Source: Acanthochromis polyacanthus
Lineage: Eukaryota > Chordata > Actinopteri > Pomacentridae
Length of the DNA: 64,000 bases
Assembly: GCF_021347895.1 (NCBI RefSeq)
Contig: NC_067114.1
Location: forward strand, 31,070,873-31,134,872
Direction: 5' to 3'
Shown here in pieces: positions 1-12,223 of this stretch; within the stretch, counting starts at the first letter, position 1, and every line of letters begins with the position of its first letter. The notes beneath the pieces were generated by a model. It saw only the letters and a program-made list of their open reading frames with translations, had not been told where the DNA came from and did no database searches. A program made the translations under genes and the position numbers.

Positions 1-2080
<2,080 letters not shown>

Positions 2081-2138
<58 letters not shown>
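2081..2138. repeat. (TG)n microsatellite
   Basis: About 29 TG units immediately after element A1, in the same orientation as the tract before it. Confidence 0.97.
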
Positions 2139-2139
<1 letters not shown>

Positions 2140-2347
2140 CTTGTTCAACACCCTAGTCTATCATTTTTTATGCTACCTTTAATTTTGTGGTCAAAGATCA
2201 CCATGACTCCACAAAACACGTTTTCTGTCGTAATTTCAGAATTCATGTTTTGATTATTCCAAAATGTCTGACAGAATATAGTAGAGTTTTTATATCCAGC
2301 ATGTCAAAGGTCCACCTCACTTCTTCTTTTCCTTTCGGCTTTTCCCT

Positions 2348-4120
2348 TCAGGGGTCGCCACAGTGAATCAATTGCCTCCATCTAACCCTGTCTGCTGCAT
2401 CTTCTTCTCTCACACCAACTACCTTCATGTCCTCTTTAACCACATCCATAAACCTCCTCTTTGGTCTTCCTCTAGGCCTCCTGCCTGGCAGTGGGAAACT
2501 CAGCATCCTTCTACCAATATATTCACTCTCTCTCCTCTGGACATGTCTGAACCATCTCAGTCTGGCCTCTCTGACTTTATCTCCAAAGCCTCTAACATGT
2601 GCTGTCCCTCTGATGTACTCATTCCTGATCCTATCCATCCTGGTCACTCCCAAAGAGAACCTCAGCATCTTCAGTTCTGCTACCTCCAGCTCTGCCTCCT
2701 GTCTTTTCCTCAGGGACACTGTCTCCAGACCAAACAACATGGCTGGTCTCACCACAGTTTTGTAAACCTTTCCTTTCATTTTAGCTGAAACTCTTCTATC
2801 ACACATCACACCTGACACTTTTCTCCAGCCGTTCCAGCCTGCCTGTACACGCTTCTTCACCTCTTTTCCACACTCTCCATTGCTCTGGACTGTTGACCCT
2901 AAGTACTTAAAATCCTCCACCTTCTTGATCTCTTCTCCCTGTAACCTCACTCTTCCACTTGGGTCCCTCTCATTCACACACAGATACTCCGTCTTGCTGC
3001 GGCTAACCTTCATTCCTCTCCTTTCCAGGGCAAACCTCCACGCCTCTAGCTTCTCCTCCACCTGTTCCCTGCTCTCACTACAGATCACAATGTCATCTGC
3101 AAACATCATAGTCCATGGAGACTCCTGTCTAACCTCGTCTGTCATCCTGTCCATCACCATAGCAAACAAGAAGGGGCTCAGAGCTGATCCCTGATGTACT
3201 CCCACCTCCACCTTGAACTCCTCTGTTACTCCTACAGCACACCTCACCACTGTCTTACAGTCCTCATACATGTCCTGCACCACTCTAACATACTTCTCTG
3301 CCACTCCAGACTTCCTCATACAAAACCACAGTTCCTCTCTGGGCACCCTGTCAGAAGCTTTCTCCAGATCTACAAAGACACAATGCAGCTCCTTCTGACC
3401 TTCTCTGTACTTCTCTATCAACATCCTCAAAGCAAATATTGCATCTGTTGTACTCTTTCTTGGCATGAAACCATACTGCTGCTCACAGATGTTCACCTCT
3501 GCCCTTAGTCTAGCTTCAGCTACTCTTTCCCATAGCTTCATCGTGTGGCTCATCAGCTTTATTCCTCTGTAGTTGCCACAACTCTGCACATCTCCCTTGT
3601 TCTTAAAGATGGGCACCAGCACACTTCTCCTCCATTCCTCAGGCATCTTCTCACGATCTAAGATCCTGTTGAACAACCCAGTCAGAAACTCTACTGCTAC
3701 CTCTCCGAGACACTTCCATACCTCCACAGGTATATCATCAGGACCAAGTGCCTTTCCACTCTTCATCCTCTTCAATACCCTCCTCACTTCATCCTTACTA
3801 ATCTTTGCTACTTCCTGGTCCACAACAGTCACCTCTTCTATTCTTCGTTCTCTCTCATTTTCCTCATTCATCAACTCTTCAAAGTACTCTTTCCATCTTC
3901 CCATCACACTATTGGCACCTGTCAACACACTTCCATCCTTATCCTTTATCACCCTAACCTGCTGCACGTCCTTCCCATCTCTGTCTCTCTCCCTTGCCAA
4001 CCTGTACAGATCAGTCTCTCCCTCCTTACTGTCCAACCTAGCATACAAGTCATCGTAAGCCCCTTGTTTGGCCTTTGCCACCTCTGCTTTCACCTTACGC
4101 TGCATCTCCCTGTACTCCTG
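2348..4120 (-). pseudogene. RTE LINE reverse transcriptase and C-terminal region
   Basis: This is the larger coding part of the RTE element, about 590 codons open without a stop. In order it has a charged linker (QRKVKAEVAKAKQGAYDDLY), the pre-RT segment RWKEYFEELMN, the RT motifs KSGKALGPDDIPVEVWK, NYRGIKLMSH and EQQYGFMPRKSTTDAIFALR, and the catalytic FADDIVICS. KYLGSTVQSNGE and a C-terminal WFRHVQRR...GRPKRRFMDVVKEDM follow. FVDLEKASDRVPR replaces the usual FVDLEKAYDRVPR, so the conserved aromatic after KA is Ser here. The frame ends at a normal-looking stop (GDP*). Upstream it runs by chance into the inserted LINE, so the apparent start is not genuine. The protein would have copied its own RNA at a nicked target. 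The element as a whole is dead. Confidence 0.85.
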
Positions 4121-5415
4121 TTCAAGGTTCAAGGAATCTTTATTATCCCCGTGGGGCAAATCACTATACAGCCAGCAGAGCAAGTCAACAACAATCGCAT
4201 CGCAGAGTACCAAGCACAGACAATAATAATAACAATGGATAACACAAACGGGTTAGTCAGTCACTTGTTTAGCAGGACAATTGCAGCAGGGACAAAGGAA
4301 TGTTTAAGTCTATTTGTCCTGCATCTTGGTAGGATATACCTGCGGCCTGACGGGAGCAGCACAAACTCACCAATCAAGGGGTGGCTCTGGTCAGTGAGGA
4401 GTGTGCGGGCCTTATTTAAGGTTCTGAGCTTGTATACGTCAGAGAGATTGTTGAGGTTAATACCTGCAATTTTGCTGCATACTCTCACGATACTCTGTAA
4501 TTTTTTATTTTTAAGTGAAAATAAGCTGTACCAGCAGATAAAAGAAAAGGTTAAAACAGACTCAATAAAACAAGAATAAAACATTTTCATAAAAGTACTA
4601 TCAACCTTAAAACTCTGCAATTTCCTAAAAAAGTACATGCGTTGATGCGCCTTTCTACAAACAGCATCGACATGAAAGTCGAAAAACAGCTTGTCATCAA
4701 TATTAATGCCAAGATATTTATAAGTACGGACCCGCTCGACGGCTTGATCCTTGATGACAAGAGCAGGGAAGACTGACTGATGTTTCCTAAAGTCTATAAC
4801 CATTTCTTTAGTCTTAGACACATTGATGTGCATCAGGAATGTGGAACACCAGTCAGTGAATTCCTGCAATACAGGGCCATGGTCAGGGTCGTCACTACTC
4901 AGCAAGGACACAATCACTGAGTCGTCCGCAAACTTCAAGATGTGACGCCCCACATGTTGGCTACGGCACTCATTTGTGTATTAAACAAACAGTAAAGGGG
5001 AAAGGACGCAGCCCTGAGGTGATCCAGTGGAGGAGATGAGGGTGTCTGACAAAACACCATTGACCCTCACACGTTGTGGTCTTTCTGTTAAAAAATCCAT
5101 AAGCCAAGCTATTAGGCCAGGATCAATGCAATGAAAGTCCCTTAGTCTTTCTGCTAAAATGTGTGGCTGTGTACAGTTAAAAGCAGATGAAAAGTCAATA
5201 AATAAAAGACAGGAAAAAGTCTTGGTTCCCTCAAGATGAGTTAAGACAAGATTTAAAAGGGTGGCTAATGCATCTTCAACACCTCTGCCTGACCTGTAAG
5301 CAAACTGCAGTGGATCCAGGTTCTCTTGAACATAGATCATAAGCATCTCCTTGACAATTTTTTTCAAATGATTTCATAACAAGAGAAGTTAATGCCACAG
5401 GTCAGTCATTTAGTG
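4121..5415 (-). mobile_element. 5'-truncated Rex1/L2-like LINE inserted into the RTE LINE
   Basis: A minus-strand LINE fragment whose 3' end (+ strand TTCAAGGTTCAAGGAATC followed by TTTATTATCCCC) abuts the RTE coding sequence at 4121. Its truncated 5' end abuts RTE at 5415/5416. The trinucleotide CTG occurs at 4118-4120 and 5416-5418, consistent with a 3-bp target duplication: removing the insert joins codons for SRQ directly to EYRE of the RTE protein. The insertion therefore post-dates the RTE copy. The 5' truncation falls in the first conserved RT motif (NDxxPVALTS). Confidence 0.85.
4261..5412 (-). pseudogene. Rex1-like LINE reverse transcriptase C-terminal half
   Basis: The coding remnant of the inserted LINE. 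Reading down the minus strand: PVALTSLVMKSFEKIVKEML, LDPLQFAYRSGRGVEDALA, LLFIDFSSAFNCTQPHIL, STGSPQGCVLSPLLFV, then a frame break near 4955-4980, then LKFADDSVIVS (catalytic FADD intact), INVSKTKEMVIDFR, YKYLGINIDDKL and a C-terminal RTNRLKHSFVPAAIVLLNK followed by a stop. A stop codon also sits in the first motif (ND*PVALTS). These motifs fit the Rex1/Babar or CR1/L2 group. Only the RT palm, thumb and C-terminus are retained and the endonuclease is absent, so the copy could not move by itself. Confidence 0.82.
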
Positions 5416-6120
5416 CTGTCTACTCTCTTCAGTCCTCTCAGTCTCCCACTTCTTCTTGGCTAACTTCTTTCTCTGGATCCACTCCTGTACCTCCTCATTC
5501 CACCACCAAGTCTCCTTATCTCCTTTCCTTCCAGATGACACACCAAGTACTCTCCGACCTGTCTCCCTGATCACATTTGCTGTAGTTGTCCAATCATCTG
5601 GAAGCACCTCCTGACCATCCAAAGCCTGTCTCAACTCTTTCCTGAAAGTCATACAACACTCTTCCTTTTTCAGCTTCCACTATTTGGTCCTCTGCTCTGC
5701 CTTTGCCCTCTTCATCTTCTTCACCACCAGGGTCATCCTACACACCACCATCCTATGCTGTCTGGCTACACTCTCATCTACCACTACTTTGCAGTCACTG
5801 ATCTCCTTCAGATTACACCGTCTACACAAGATGTAGTCTACCTATGTGCTCCTAACTCCACTCTTATAGGTCACCCTATGTTCCTGCCTCTTCTGGAAAA
5901 AAGTATTCACTCCAACCATTTCCATCCTTTTTGCAAAGTCAACCACCATCTGTCCTTCTGCGTTCCTCTCCTGGATACCAAACCTGCCCATGACCTCCTC
6001 ATCATCTCTGTTTCCTGCACCAACATGTCCATTGAAGTCTGCACCAATGACAACTCTCTCACTTCTAGGGATGCTCTGCATCACTTCTGTATTTATCCGG
6101 GCTTGGGGCCGGCACAATAA
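5416..6120 (-). pseudogene. RTE LINE endonuclease C-terminal part and linker
   Basis: The upstream half of the split RTE reading frame. The AP endonuclease part contains VVIGADFNGHVGAGNRDDEE (the GDFN-like catalytic motif), a RFGIQERNAEGQMVVDFAKR helix and HRVTYKSGVRST. A TAG stop then replaces the expected residue before VDYILCRRCNLKEISDCKVV. A second in-frame TAG occurs near 5680. The linker MTFRKELRQALDGQEVLPDD...WWWNEEVQEWIQRKKLAKKKW (5410-5652) ends at the insertion point and continues, across the inserted LINE, at 4120. The N-terminal half of the endonuclease is missing. Confidence 0.8.
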
Positions 6121-6200
6121 GACACTGGCTTGTGTCCACCTCACTACCACACCATAATGTTCAATAAAAACCCTTTTCTGGACATTATTTGGCCACATCA

Positions 6201-6944
6201 GTCAGGAAGGGCGGAGGAGATTGTGTCCATACTTCATGCTTGGTCATACAGAGAATTGATGGCATTAATCTTGGTGTCCACCTTGAGATGGAGGTGATCG
6301 TATAGATCTTGTGTGCTGCCATGTGGATGACATGTATTTTGGAATTTCTGGCTTCTTTCCAGCAGCATCTATGTTTGGAAAATGTCTACAGCTTTGTTCT
6401 CTGTCAGAATCAGATATACTGCAAAGAAAGTGAACAAATCGACTCTGTTTGCTTCGCTGAATGTTCTTACACCATCCAAAGTCATCACTACCTCTGTTAA
6501 CAGTCTGGACAGACATCAATGTAAAGAACAACCTGACTGTTGGTGCTGAGGCAGTAATTCTAATTGATCATAAATTATACGTGTTTTCTGATGTCATATA
6601 TAATATGTCAATCTGCCACTTTGGTCCAGACAGAAATAAATCAACAGATTTCTAGTGAAGTTGTCTACAGACAATAGTTCCCAGTGGATGAGAAGGATCT
6701 GCTCACTTATGGGATGGTTTGGTAAATATCTTTGACAATACGTTTGGTCATGATGGAAAACAAGCAAAAACATCTGTGTTTTATTTTTGGTGGTTTTTCT
6801 TTTATAAAGCAGTTTAAGAGTAAAGATTTGTCTTTAGTCAGTTTAGGGGCTTTTAGGAAACTGGCTAGGATGGTTCATATTAAAGTAAGGAGATTAAAGA
6901 CGGCACTGTCACTGACTGTCCTGGTGAAAATTTCCATCCGGCCG
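6201..6944. other. Unique sequence, no gene recognised
   Basis: Short open frames on both strands here have no recognisable domains. I see no transposon ends or RNA genes. Confidence 0.45.
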
Positions 6945-7162
6945 TCCGTCCATCCTTCCATCCATCCATCCATCCGTCTGTCCATTCATCCATCCGTCCG
7001 TCCGTCCGTCCATCCATCTGTCTGTCCGTCCGTCCATCTGTCTACCCGTCTGTCCATCCATCCATCCATCCATCCACCCATCCACCCATCTGTCCATCCG
7101 GCCATCCATCCATCCATCTGTCCGTCCGTCCGTCCATCCATCCATCCATCCATCCATCCATC
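6945..7162. repeat. (CCRT)n compound tetranucleotide microsatellite
   Basis: About 54 tetramers of CCAT, CCGT, TCTG and CCAC type on the + strand. The pure CCAT runs lie at both ends and around 7055-7080. The open frames through it (HPSIHPSV on +, WMDGWTDG on -) are repeat translations, not proteins. Confidence 0.95.
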
Positions 7163-7293
7163 TCTACCTTCCCACCAGCTTATCTTTTTCTAATATCTGC
7201 AGTCATTAAATGGATTAGTGGCCCTCTGCAGTCCTGAAAGCTGGAACCTTATTACGACTCCTAATCAATGCTCTTCCGCCTTGCATATACACT

Positions 7294-7706
7294 GGCAGAC
7301 CACTTTATTCGGTACACCATCCATAGCTGCTCCATAAATTCTACTTTTACAAACCCTCTACATTTTCACTTTTTGTTGATGCTGAAAAATAGATAATTCC
7401 ACTTTATTATTGAGGTCAGTGTGGGTCAGGGTTTGTGGAAGTGTACTGGACATTGCAGTATATTAAAAAGTGTTTGTAATATTTTGTCCACCCCATTAAC
7501 ATGTATTAGAGAGGCAAAATATTTGGAGCACGTTTAACCCTAATGCACATACTTCCTGCTATGACCTGAGGAGTAAACATAAGTATAATTATAACCTTTG
7601 ACAACATCTGCAAAAACAGAAAATGTTTGTAAAAGCAGAATTTGGTAAAGCTGTTTATTGGGTTGCATCAGATTTTCCAAATGTACCTAATAAAATGGGC
7701 GGTGGT
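7294..7706. mobile_element. MITE-like element with CACTTTATTMGGTACA ends
   Basis: The left end reads CACTTTATTCGGTACA (7301-7316). The right end near 7682-7698 is the inverted partner (TGTACCTAATAAAATGG), giving imperfect terminal inverted repeats of about 16-18 bp, roughly 410 bp apart. The internal ATATTTTGTCCACCCC and these ends match a non-autonomous DNA element I recognise as common in teleosts. There is no coding content. The target duplication is not clear and the superfamily is not assigned. Confidence 0.55.
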
Positions 7707-8630
7707 TACAGGAGAATAACATGTAAGGAGGTGAGCATAACACACATTTACATCCACTCATAATCTGAGATTAAACTGATCAACTACATTAATGGAATCA
7801 AACATTTTTATTACTTTAATTAATTAATTAAATGAGTCCAATAAATAGAGTTTACAGCACTTTCACAGACTGAACAAAGAGAATCTGGTTATGATTTGGT
7901 TACAGTATTATCTGAGACAGGAGACGAAAGCTGTGTGAATTTAAAACATCTTGATGATTTAATGAATCGACTGTTAGAAGCCATCTGTGTGACGGTGTGG
8001 AGCTGGAAAACACACAAAGCAGCTGCAATGAAACACACAATATCTGGCAACAAGGAAGCAGTTAGAGCTGTGTGTGTGTCCATCCACTGTGAAGGATGGA
8101 TTTGGGCTTTGAAACAGATAAATGTGTAACTTTATTCTACTGTACAAGACACAGCAGCACCAAACTACTGCACTTCTAAACAGTTTTCACTCAGATAAGC
8201 TTCACAGATCAGCCCATAGCAGAGGATGACCTCTGAGCCTCAGGCCAGCATGCATGTTTTAGTATAACACATAGAAAACACACACCACCATACATCACAC
8301 TCATCAGCCATGGAGGCCAATGTCTAGAGGATTTATTCTAAATGCTGGACTGGATTTAACCACTTATCTGGTTTAAACCTCCTTTGGATTCTGGTCCCCA
8401 CTAACATCTGAATGCATTAATGCATGAATAAGTCCTACACACTTTAAATAATGCACACTGAATTACTGAGAAAAAATGTCTTGAAGGGAAAGTTACAGTT
8501 TTAAATATTCTTGCTCACCTTGGTGTTGGTATTAAGACAAGAAGCTTTGTGTCTGGCATTAAGTACAGCAGCAGATGATGATTAGTCTATTTTAGTATGA
8601 AGGAACAGAAAACATTATGTCAATATGAGG
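7707..8630. other. Unique sequence, no gene recognised
   Basis: AT-rich DNA. A pair of complementary 60-80-codon open frames at 7889-8129 has no recognisable domain. Nothing else is seen. Confidence 0.45.
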
Positions 8631-8640
8631 AAGCAGATCA

Positions 8641-9011
8641 TCCATCCATCCATCCATCCATTCTCTACACACCGCTTTCTCCTCACTAGGGTCATGGGGG
8701 GTGCTGGAGTCTATCCCAGCTGACTCGGGTGAAGGCAGGGACACCCTGGACAGGTCACCAGTCTGTCACAGGGCTACATATACAGACACACAATCACACT
8801 CACATTCACACCTACGGGCAATTTAGAGTAACCAATTAACCTCAGCATGTTTTTGGACTGTGGGAGGAAGCCGGAGTACCCGGAGAAAACCCACGCATGC
8901 ACAGGGAGAACATGCAAACTCCATGCAGAAAGATCTCAGGCCGGGATTTGAACCGGGGATCTTCTTGCTGCAAGACGAAAGTGCTAACGACTCTACCACT
9001 GTGCAGCCCGA
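8641..9011 (-). mobile_element. tRNA-derived SINE with GGAT tail, copy 1
   Basis: The element lies on the minus strand. Its head (right end) reads GGGCTGCACAGTGGTAGAGT, then GTTAGCACTTTCGTCTTGCA, with a tRNA-like A-box region and a perfect B-box GGTTCAAATCC. The body contains the CATGTTCTCCCTGTGCATGC and TCCTCCCACAGTCC blocks typical of fish SINEs. The tail is (GGAT)n at 8641-8661. A perfect 10-bp target duplication, AAGCAGATCA, flanks it at 8631-8640 and 9012-9021. Such SINEs are transcribed by RNA polymerase III from the A and B boxes and moved by a partner LINE. Confidence 0.9.
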
Positions 9012-9264
9012 AAGCAGATCAGTAATGTTCAATAACAACCTGACAAACACCTCAAAGATTACTGGTTGAAATCTGGTTTAAAACCAAAACGTTCTGGTTT
9101 AATGGGGAGACACGGTTAATAAAGTTATTGCTTCTGGTCTTTTCACCAACAAATAGTTCCTACATGTATTTCCCCTTAATATCCCAATTTATGAGATTCC
9201 TTTCCACCTTCTTCTGCTCATCCAGGCTCAGGTTCTGGTTACAGCAGGAAGCTCCACATTTTCA

Positions 9265-9660
9265 TCTCTCCAGTGTTGTTCTCCAGTTCCTCCTAGGCCG
9301 GATGAGATATGGAGTGTATGCTTTGTATATGGAGATGTTTTCTGTGTGTCCTCCTTGGAAACCTTCAAAGGAAGGGACTAAGGAGCTTTCTAGTCAGATA
9401 CCACCTCAGATGTCCGAGCTCCTCCTCTTATGTCTAAGACTGAGCCCCGCCGTCCTACAGAAACAACTCATTTCAGCCACTACTATCCATCACCTCTTTT
9501 TTTTTTACTTATAGAGATACCTCATTGATAAATAAACTGTTCCAATGTGTGCTGAAGGTCACGAACTTATTGAAGTCAACAGACCACGTCATCTGCAGAA
9601 ATCAGATGAAGTCAAGGTTCCCACCCCAGCGGCACCCTTCAGATCCTGTCCAAGAACACA
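9265..9660 (-). mobile_element. Decayed LINE ORF2 fragment
   Basis: Several blocks in order, including AGGCCGGATGAGATAT, CTCCTTGGAAACCTTC with AAAGGAAGG, CAGATGTCCGAGCTCCTC and TAAGACTGAGCCCCGCC, match (with substitutions) a teleost LINE that I recognise. In such copies these blocks lie in the minus-strand C-terminal coding region. The piece is heavily mutated, with no long frame and unclear ends. The clade is not assigned. Confidence 0.5.
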
Positions 9661-9813
9661 CAGTTATGGTCAAGAGGGCACCAGGCCCTAACCACCTGTC
9701 ATCTTCCCCTGGGTGGTGGTCAGCAATAGCTATAAGCTTAGGACAGAGCTAGGCTAGCAGTGTCACCCATTTCTATTCCACTATGTTAAACTAAGCTGCT
9801 AAGAGCTTCTCCA

Positions 9814-9815
<2 letters not shown>

Positions 9816-9878
<63 letters not shown>
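9816..9878. repeat. (TG)n microsatellite
   Basis: About 31 TG units immediately before element A2. Confidence 0.97.
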
Positions 9879-9879
<1 letters not shown>

Positions 9880-10141
9880 TTCAGGGTGCTGCTATACTTG
9901 TGGGGCCAAATGTCCCCACAACTGTAGGAAAACCGAAAACTATGTCACTTGTGGGGACCTCATTTGGGTCCCCACAAGTTTAAACAGTGTTTTCTTGGCC
10001 ATGTTGTTGTTACTGAAAAAAGTAAAAGTGCAAAAACGTTTTTTTAGGGTTAGGCATTGTTTTGGTTAGGGTTAGGGTAGGGTTAGGGGTTAGATATGAA
10101 TGGCAGTCAATGGTATGTCCCCACAATGATAGAAAAACATA
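9879..10141 (+). mobile_element. Family A short TIR element, copy A2
   Basis: Nearly the same as A1 over its length: TTGTGGGGCC near the left end, ACTTGTGGGGACC...GGGTCCCCACAAG internally, then GTAAAAGTGCAAAAACG, a telomere-like GTTAGGGTTAGGGTAGGG block and GTCCCCACAATGATAG at the right end. It lies between TG tracts on the same strand. A third copy (A3) starts only about 30 bp beyond its right end. Confidence 0.75.
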
Positions 10142-10169
10142 GTGTGTGTGTGTGTGTGTGTGGGGGGGG
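10142..10169. repeat. (TG)n ending in a G run
   Basis: About ten TG units followed by eight G. This tract separates A2 from A3. Confidence 0.93.
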
Positions 10170-10242
10170 CAGGTAATTATAGGGGTTGTGGGGACCTAAT
10201 GTCCCCAACCACAGGAAAACCAAAAGAAATGTCACTTGTGGG
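10170..10242 (+). mobile_element. Family A element A3, left part
   Basis: TTGTGGGGACCTAATGTCCC, then AACCACAGGAAAACC and ATGTCACTTGTGGG match the first third of A1 and A2. The match stops abruptly at 10242. The rest of the same element resumes at about 16735, so A3 is split by the LINE at 10243-16734. Confidence 0.72.
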
Positions 10243-10386
10243 CTTCTGACTACGTTAATTATTTGCTGTAAGACTAAGGTAAAGTTTATACACGGCACTG
10301 AAAAAGATATTTACACTTCCCAGCTCTGATATCTGTGGCCACATTTGTAAGCACGGTTTCTTGTTGAAGTTTGTTTGGCGTGCGTC

Positions 10387-11171
10387 ATGACCACCGAGAT
10401 ATCACGACAAACCATTTGGGACGCAATACACCAAATGCGAGGGCAAATCACAGCTGACGTGAACACTCATCTGGATGTGAAAATCGGGACTGTGCAGGCA
10501 GGACTGATGGATATTCAACAAACATTAAGTTTGGTCACCAGCCAGATCTCGGAGTTGCAAACCCAGGTGAGCAACAATGAAGATCACGTGACCAAGCTGG
10601 TTGAAAGAGTGCTCACACTTGAGAAAGATAACGCATACCTGAAAGAACAGGTGGAGGACCTTGAAAACTGGAGGACCTTGAAAACTGGAGTAGAAGATCC
10701 AATCGTCGCTTTATTAATGTCCCGGAAAAGAGTGAAGGTGAAGACATGGCGGCCTTTTTGGGTAATCAGCTGATTCCTTCACTCTTCGGCAGAGGGAGCT
10801 TCTCATCGGCGCCAGTGGTGGAGAGGGTGCATCGGTCCCCCACAGTCAGCTCGTCGTCTAGATCGGGACTGCCAAGATCAATCCTGGTAAAGTTTTTAAA
10901 CTTCCAGGATAAGATGAAGATTATGCGGCTTGCCAAGGAGAAAGGAGTTCTAAAATTCGAAGGAACTACGATTCACATCTATCCGGATTTTAGCCCAGGG
11001 CTGGTGAAGAAACGCCGCACTTATGATGCAGTTAAATGCAAGCTTCGTGCTGCTGGTTTTGAATACTCATTGTACCCAGACAGGCTGCGGGTAATGGTAA
11101 AGGGATGCGGAGGACTTTTTTCAAGATCTCTCTCCAGGATCCGCGATGTAAGTAAGCTTTCTGCAACATGA
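10387..11171 (+). pseudogene. LINE ORF1 (L1-type RNA-binding protein), frameshifted
   Basis: ATG at 10387 (MTTEISRQTIWDAIHQMRGQ) opens a protein with a heptad-rich coiled coil (ISELQTQVSNNEDHVTKLVE, LKEQVEDLENW). The RRM/C-terminal-domain part follows in another frame: RSILVKFLNFQDKMKIMRLA, FEGTTIHIYPDFSPGLVKKR and DRLRVMVKG. This order matches L1-type ORF1 (Transposase_22), a trimeric RNA chaperone that coats the LINE RNA. The two halves are in different frames because a 17-bp unit is present twice at 10653-10669 and 10670-10686. Counting one unit restores a single frame across the junction. The protein ends at a stop at 11169-11171. Confidence 0.8.
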
Positions 11172-11414
11172 CTTTATTCTTTATTTGTGCCTGAACACTA
11201 ACGTCATAACTTAACAACTCGAACTAAATGAAAAATTGAGCTATCAACTTGAATTAAACAAACTAAATGAAAACTCAAGCCATCAACTGATAAACAGATC
11301 AATGCAAGACGCAGTCGAGCGTTATCCCGGGCAGCGAAGTATTTGCCATAAAGTGCGTGTCGTAAACTGTGCTGTTGTGAAGGAGGGAAGTTTCAACCTA
11401 CATCGACTATGGAC

Positions 11415-11447
<33 letters not shown>

Positions 11448-11725
11448 TTTATTTGTTTATCTTGTTTATTCATTATCATTTTCCGTTTTAATTAAGTTAC
11501 AGCTGCTTCATGTTAACAAAGTACTGTAGTCAGTGCTTAAAGGCATCTTTCTTTATTTGTGGTTTTTTTTTTCGTGTGCGTGTGTGTGGGTGTGTGGAGG
11601 TGGAGGTGTATGTGTGTTTCTATGTTTTTGTGTGTCCAGTCTTGTGATGTGTGTCTGTCTGTGGCCTATCCGCTCTCTGACCTTATGCCTCCCCTTTATC
11701 TTCCATATCTCTGAGATGGTATCTT
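11172..11725 (+). other. LINE inter-ORF spacer
   Basis: Non-coding DNA between ORF1 and ORF2 remnants. It contains an (ATT)n run (about 11417-11445) and a T/TG-rich stretch (11560-11640). No promoter or RNA gene is recognised. Confidence 0.5.
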
Positions 11726-12223
11726 ATGTGTGATACAGATGATTCATCCTTTTCTGAGGATGAGGCTTCTGTGCATACATTTTCTCATAACTTTGAGTTT
11801 GAATCCTTTCAGTTGGTGGATTATAATTCACAGTTTAGCGTTGATGAAATGGATCCTGATAATCATATTTTTAGTAATACTAATATTAATTGTATATATT
11901 ATACAGAGGAAACATTTAACAATATGATAAACGCTAATGATAAATTATCTTTAATCCACTTTAATAGCAGGAGTGCGTATGCAAATTTGAAAGTATTAAT
12001 GATTTTATAAAGCAAATTAAAATATCATTTGACATTATAGCAATCTCAGAGACATGGTTTGATGTTGAAAGAGGAATAAATTTTGATATCACTGGTTATG
12101 AAATGTTTAAGACAGATAGAAAATATAAGAACTCGGGAGGAGTGGCACTATACATCAATAAAAAATTTGATTGTAAAATTGTGGATAGTTTGAGTTTAGC
12201 AGTTGATGAAGTATTTGAATGTA

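Larger units (their letters stand above)
2314..6200 (-). mobile_element. RTE-type LINE, decayed and interrupted
   Basis: A non-LTR retrotransposon remnant on the minus strand. Its 3' end lies near 2314-2350, where CAGGGGTCGCCACAG (+ strand) is a sequence I recognise at the 3' end of common teleost RTE/Expander-like elements. It contains the C-terminal part of an AP endonuclease, a linker, a reverse transcriptase and the C-terminal domain. The 5' end is truncated: the endonuclease N-terminus is missing, and recognisable sequence stops around 6115-6200. A second LINE occupies 4121-5415 inside it. The clade name rests on motif recognition; a relative within RTE (for example Rex3-like) is possible. 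Confidence 0.85.

Noticed and set aside
2363..4058. Plus-strand frames of 100-161 codons
   Set aside because: They are antisense shadows of the RTE reverse transcriptase on the minus strand.
8860..9069. Open frames over the SINE as small proteins
   Set aside because: Both strands are open by chance within a tRNA-derived SINE. A functional tRNA gene is also rejected because the head is diverged and continuous with the SINE body.
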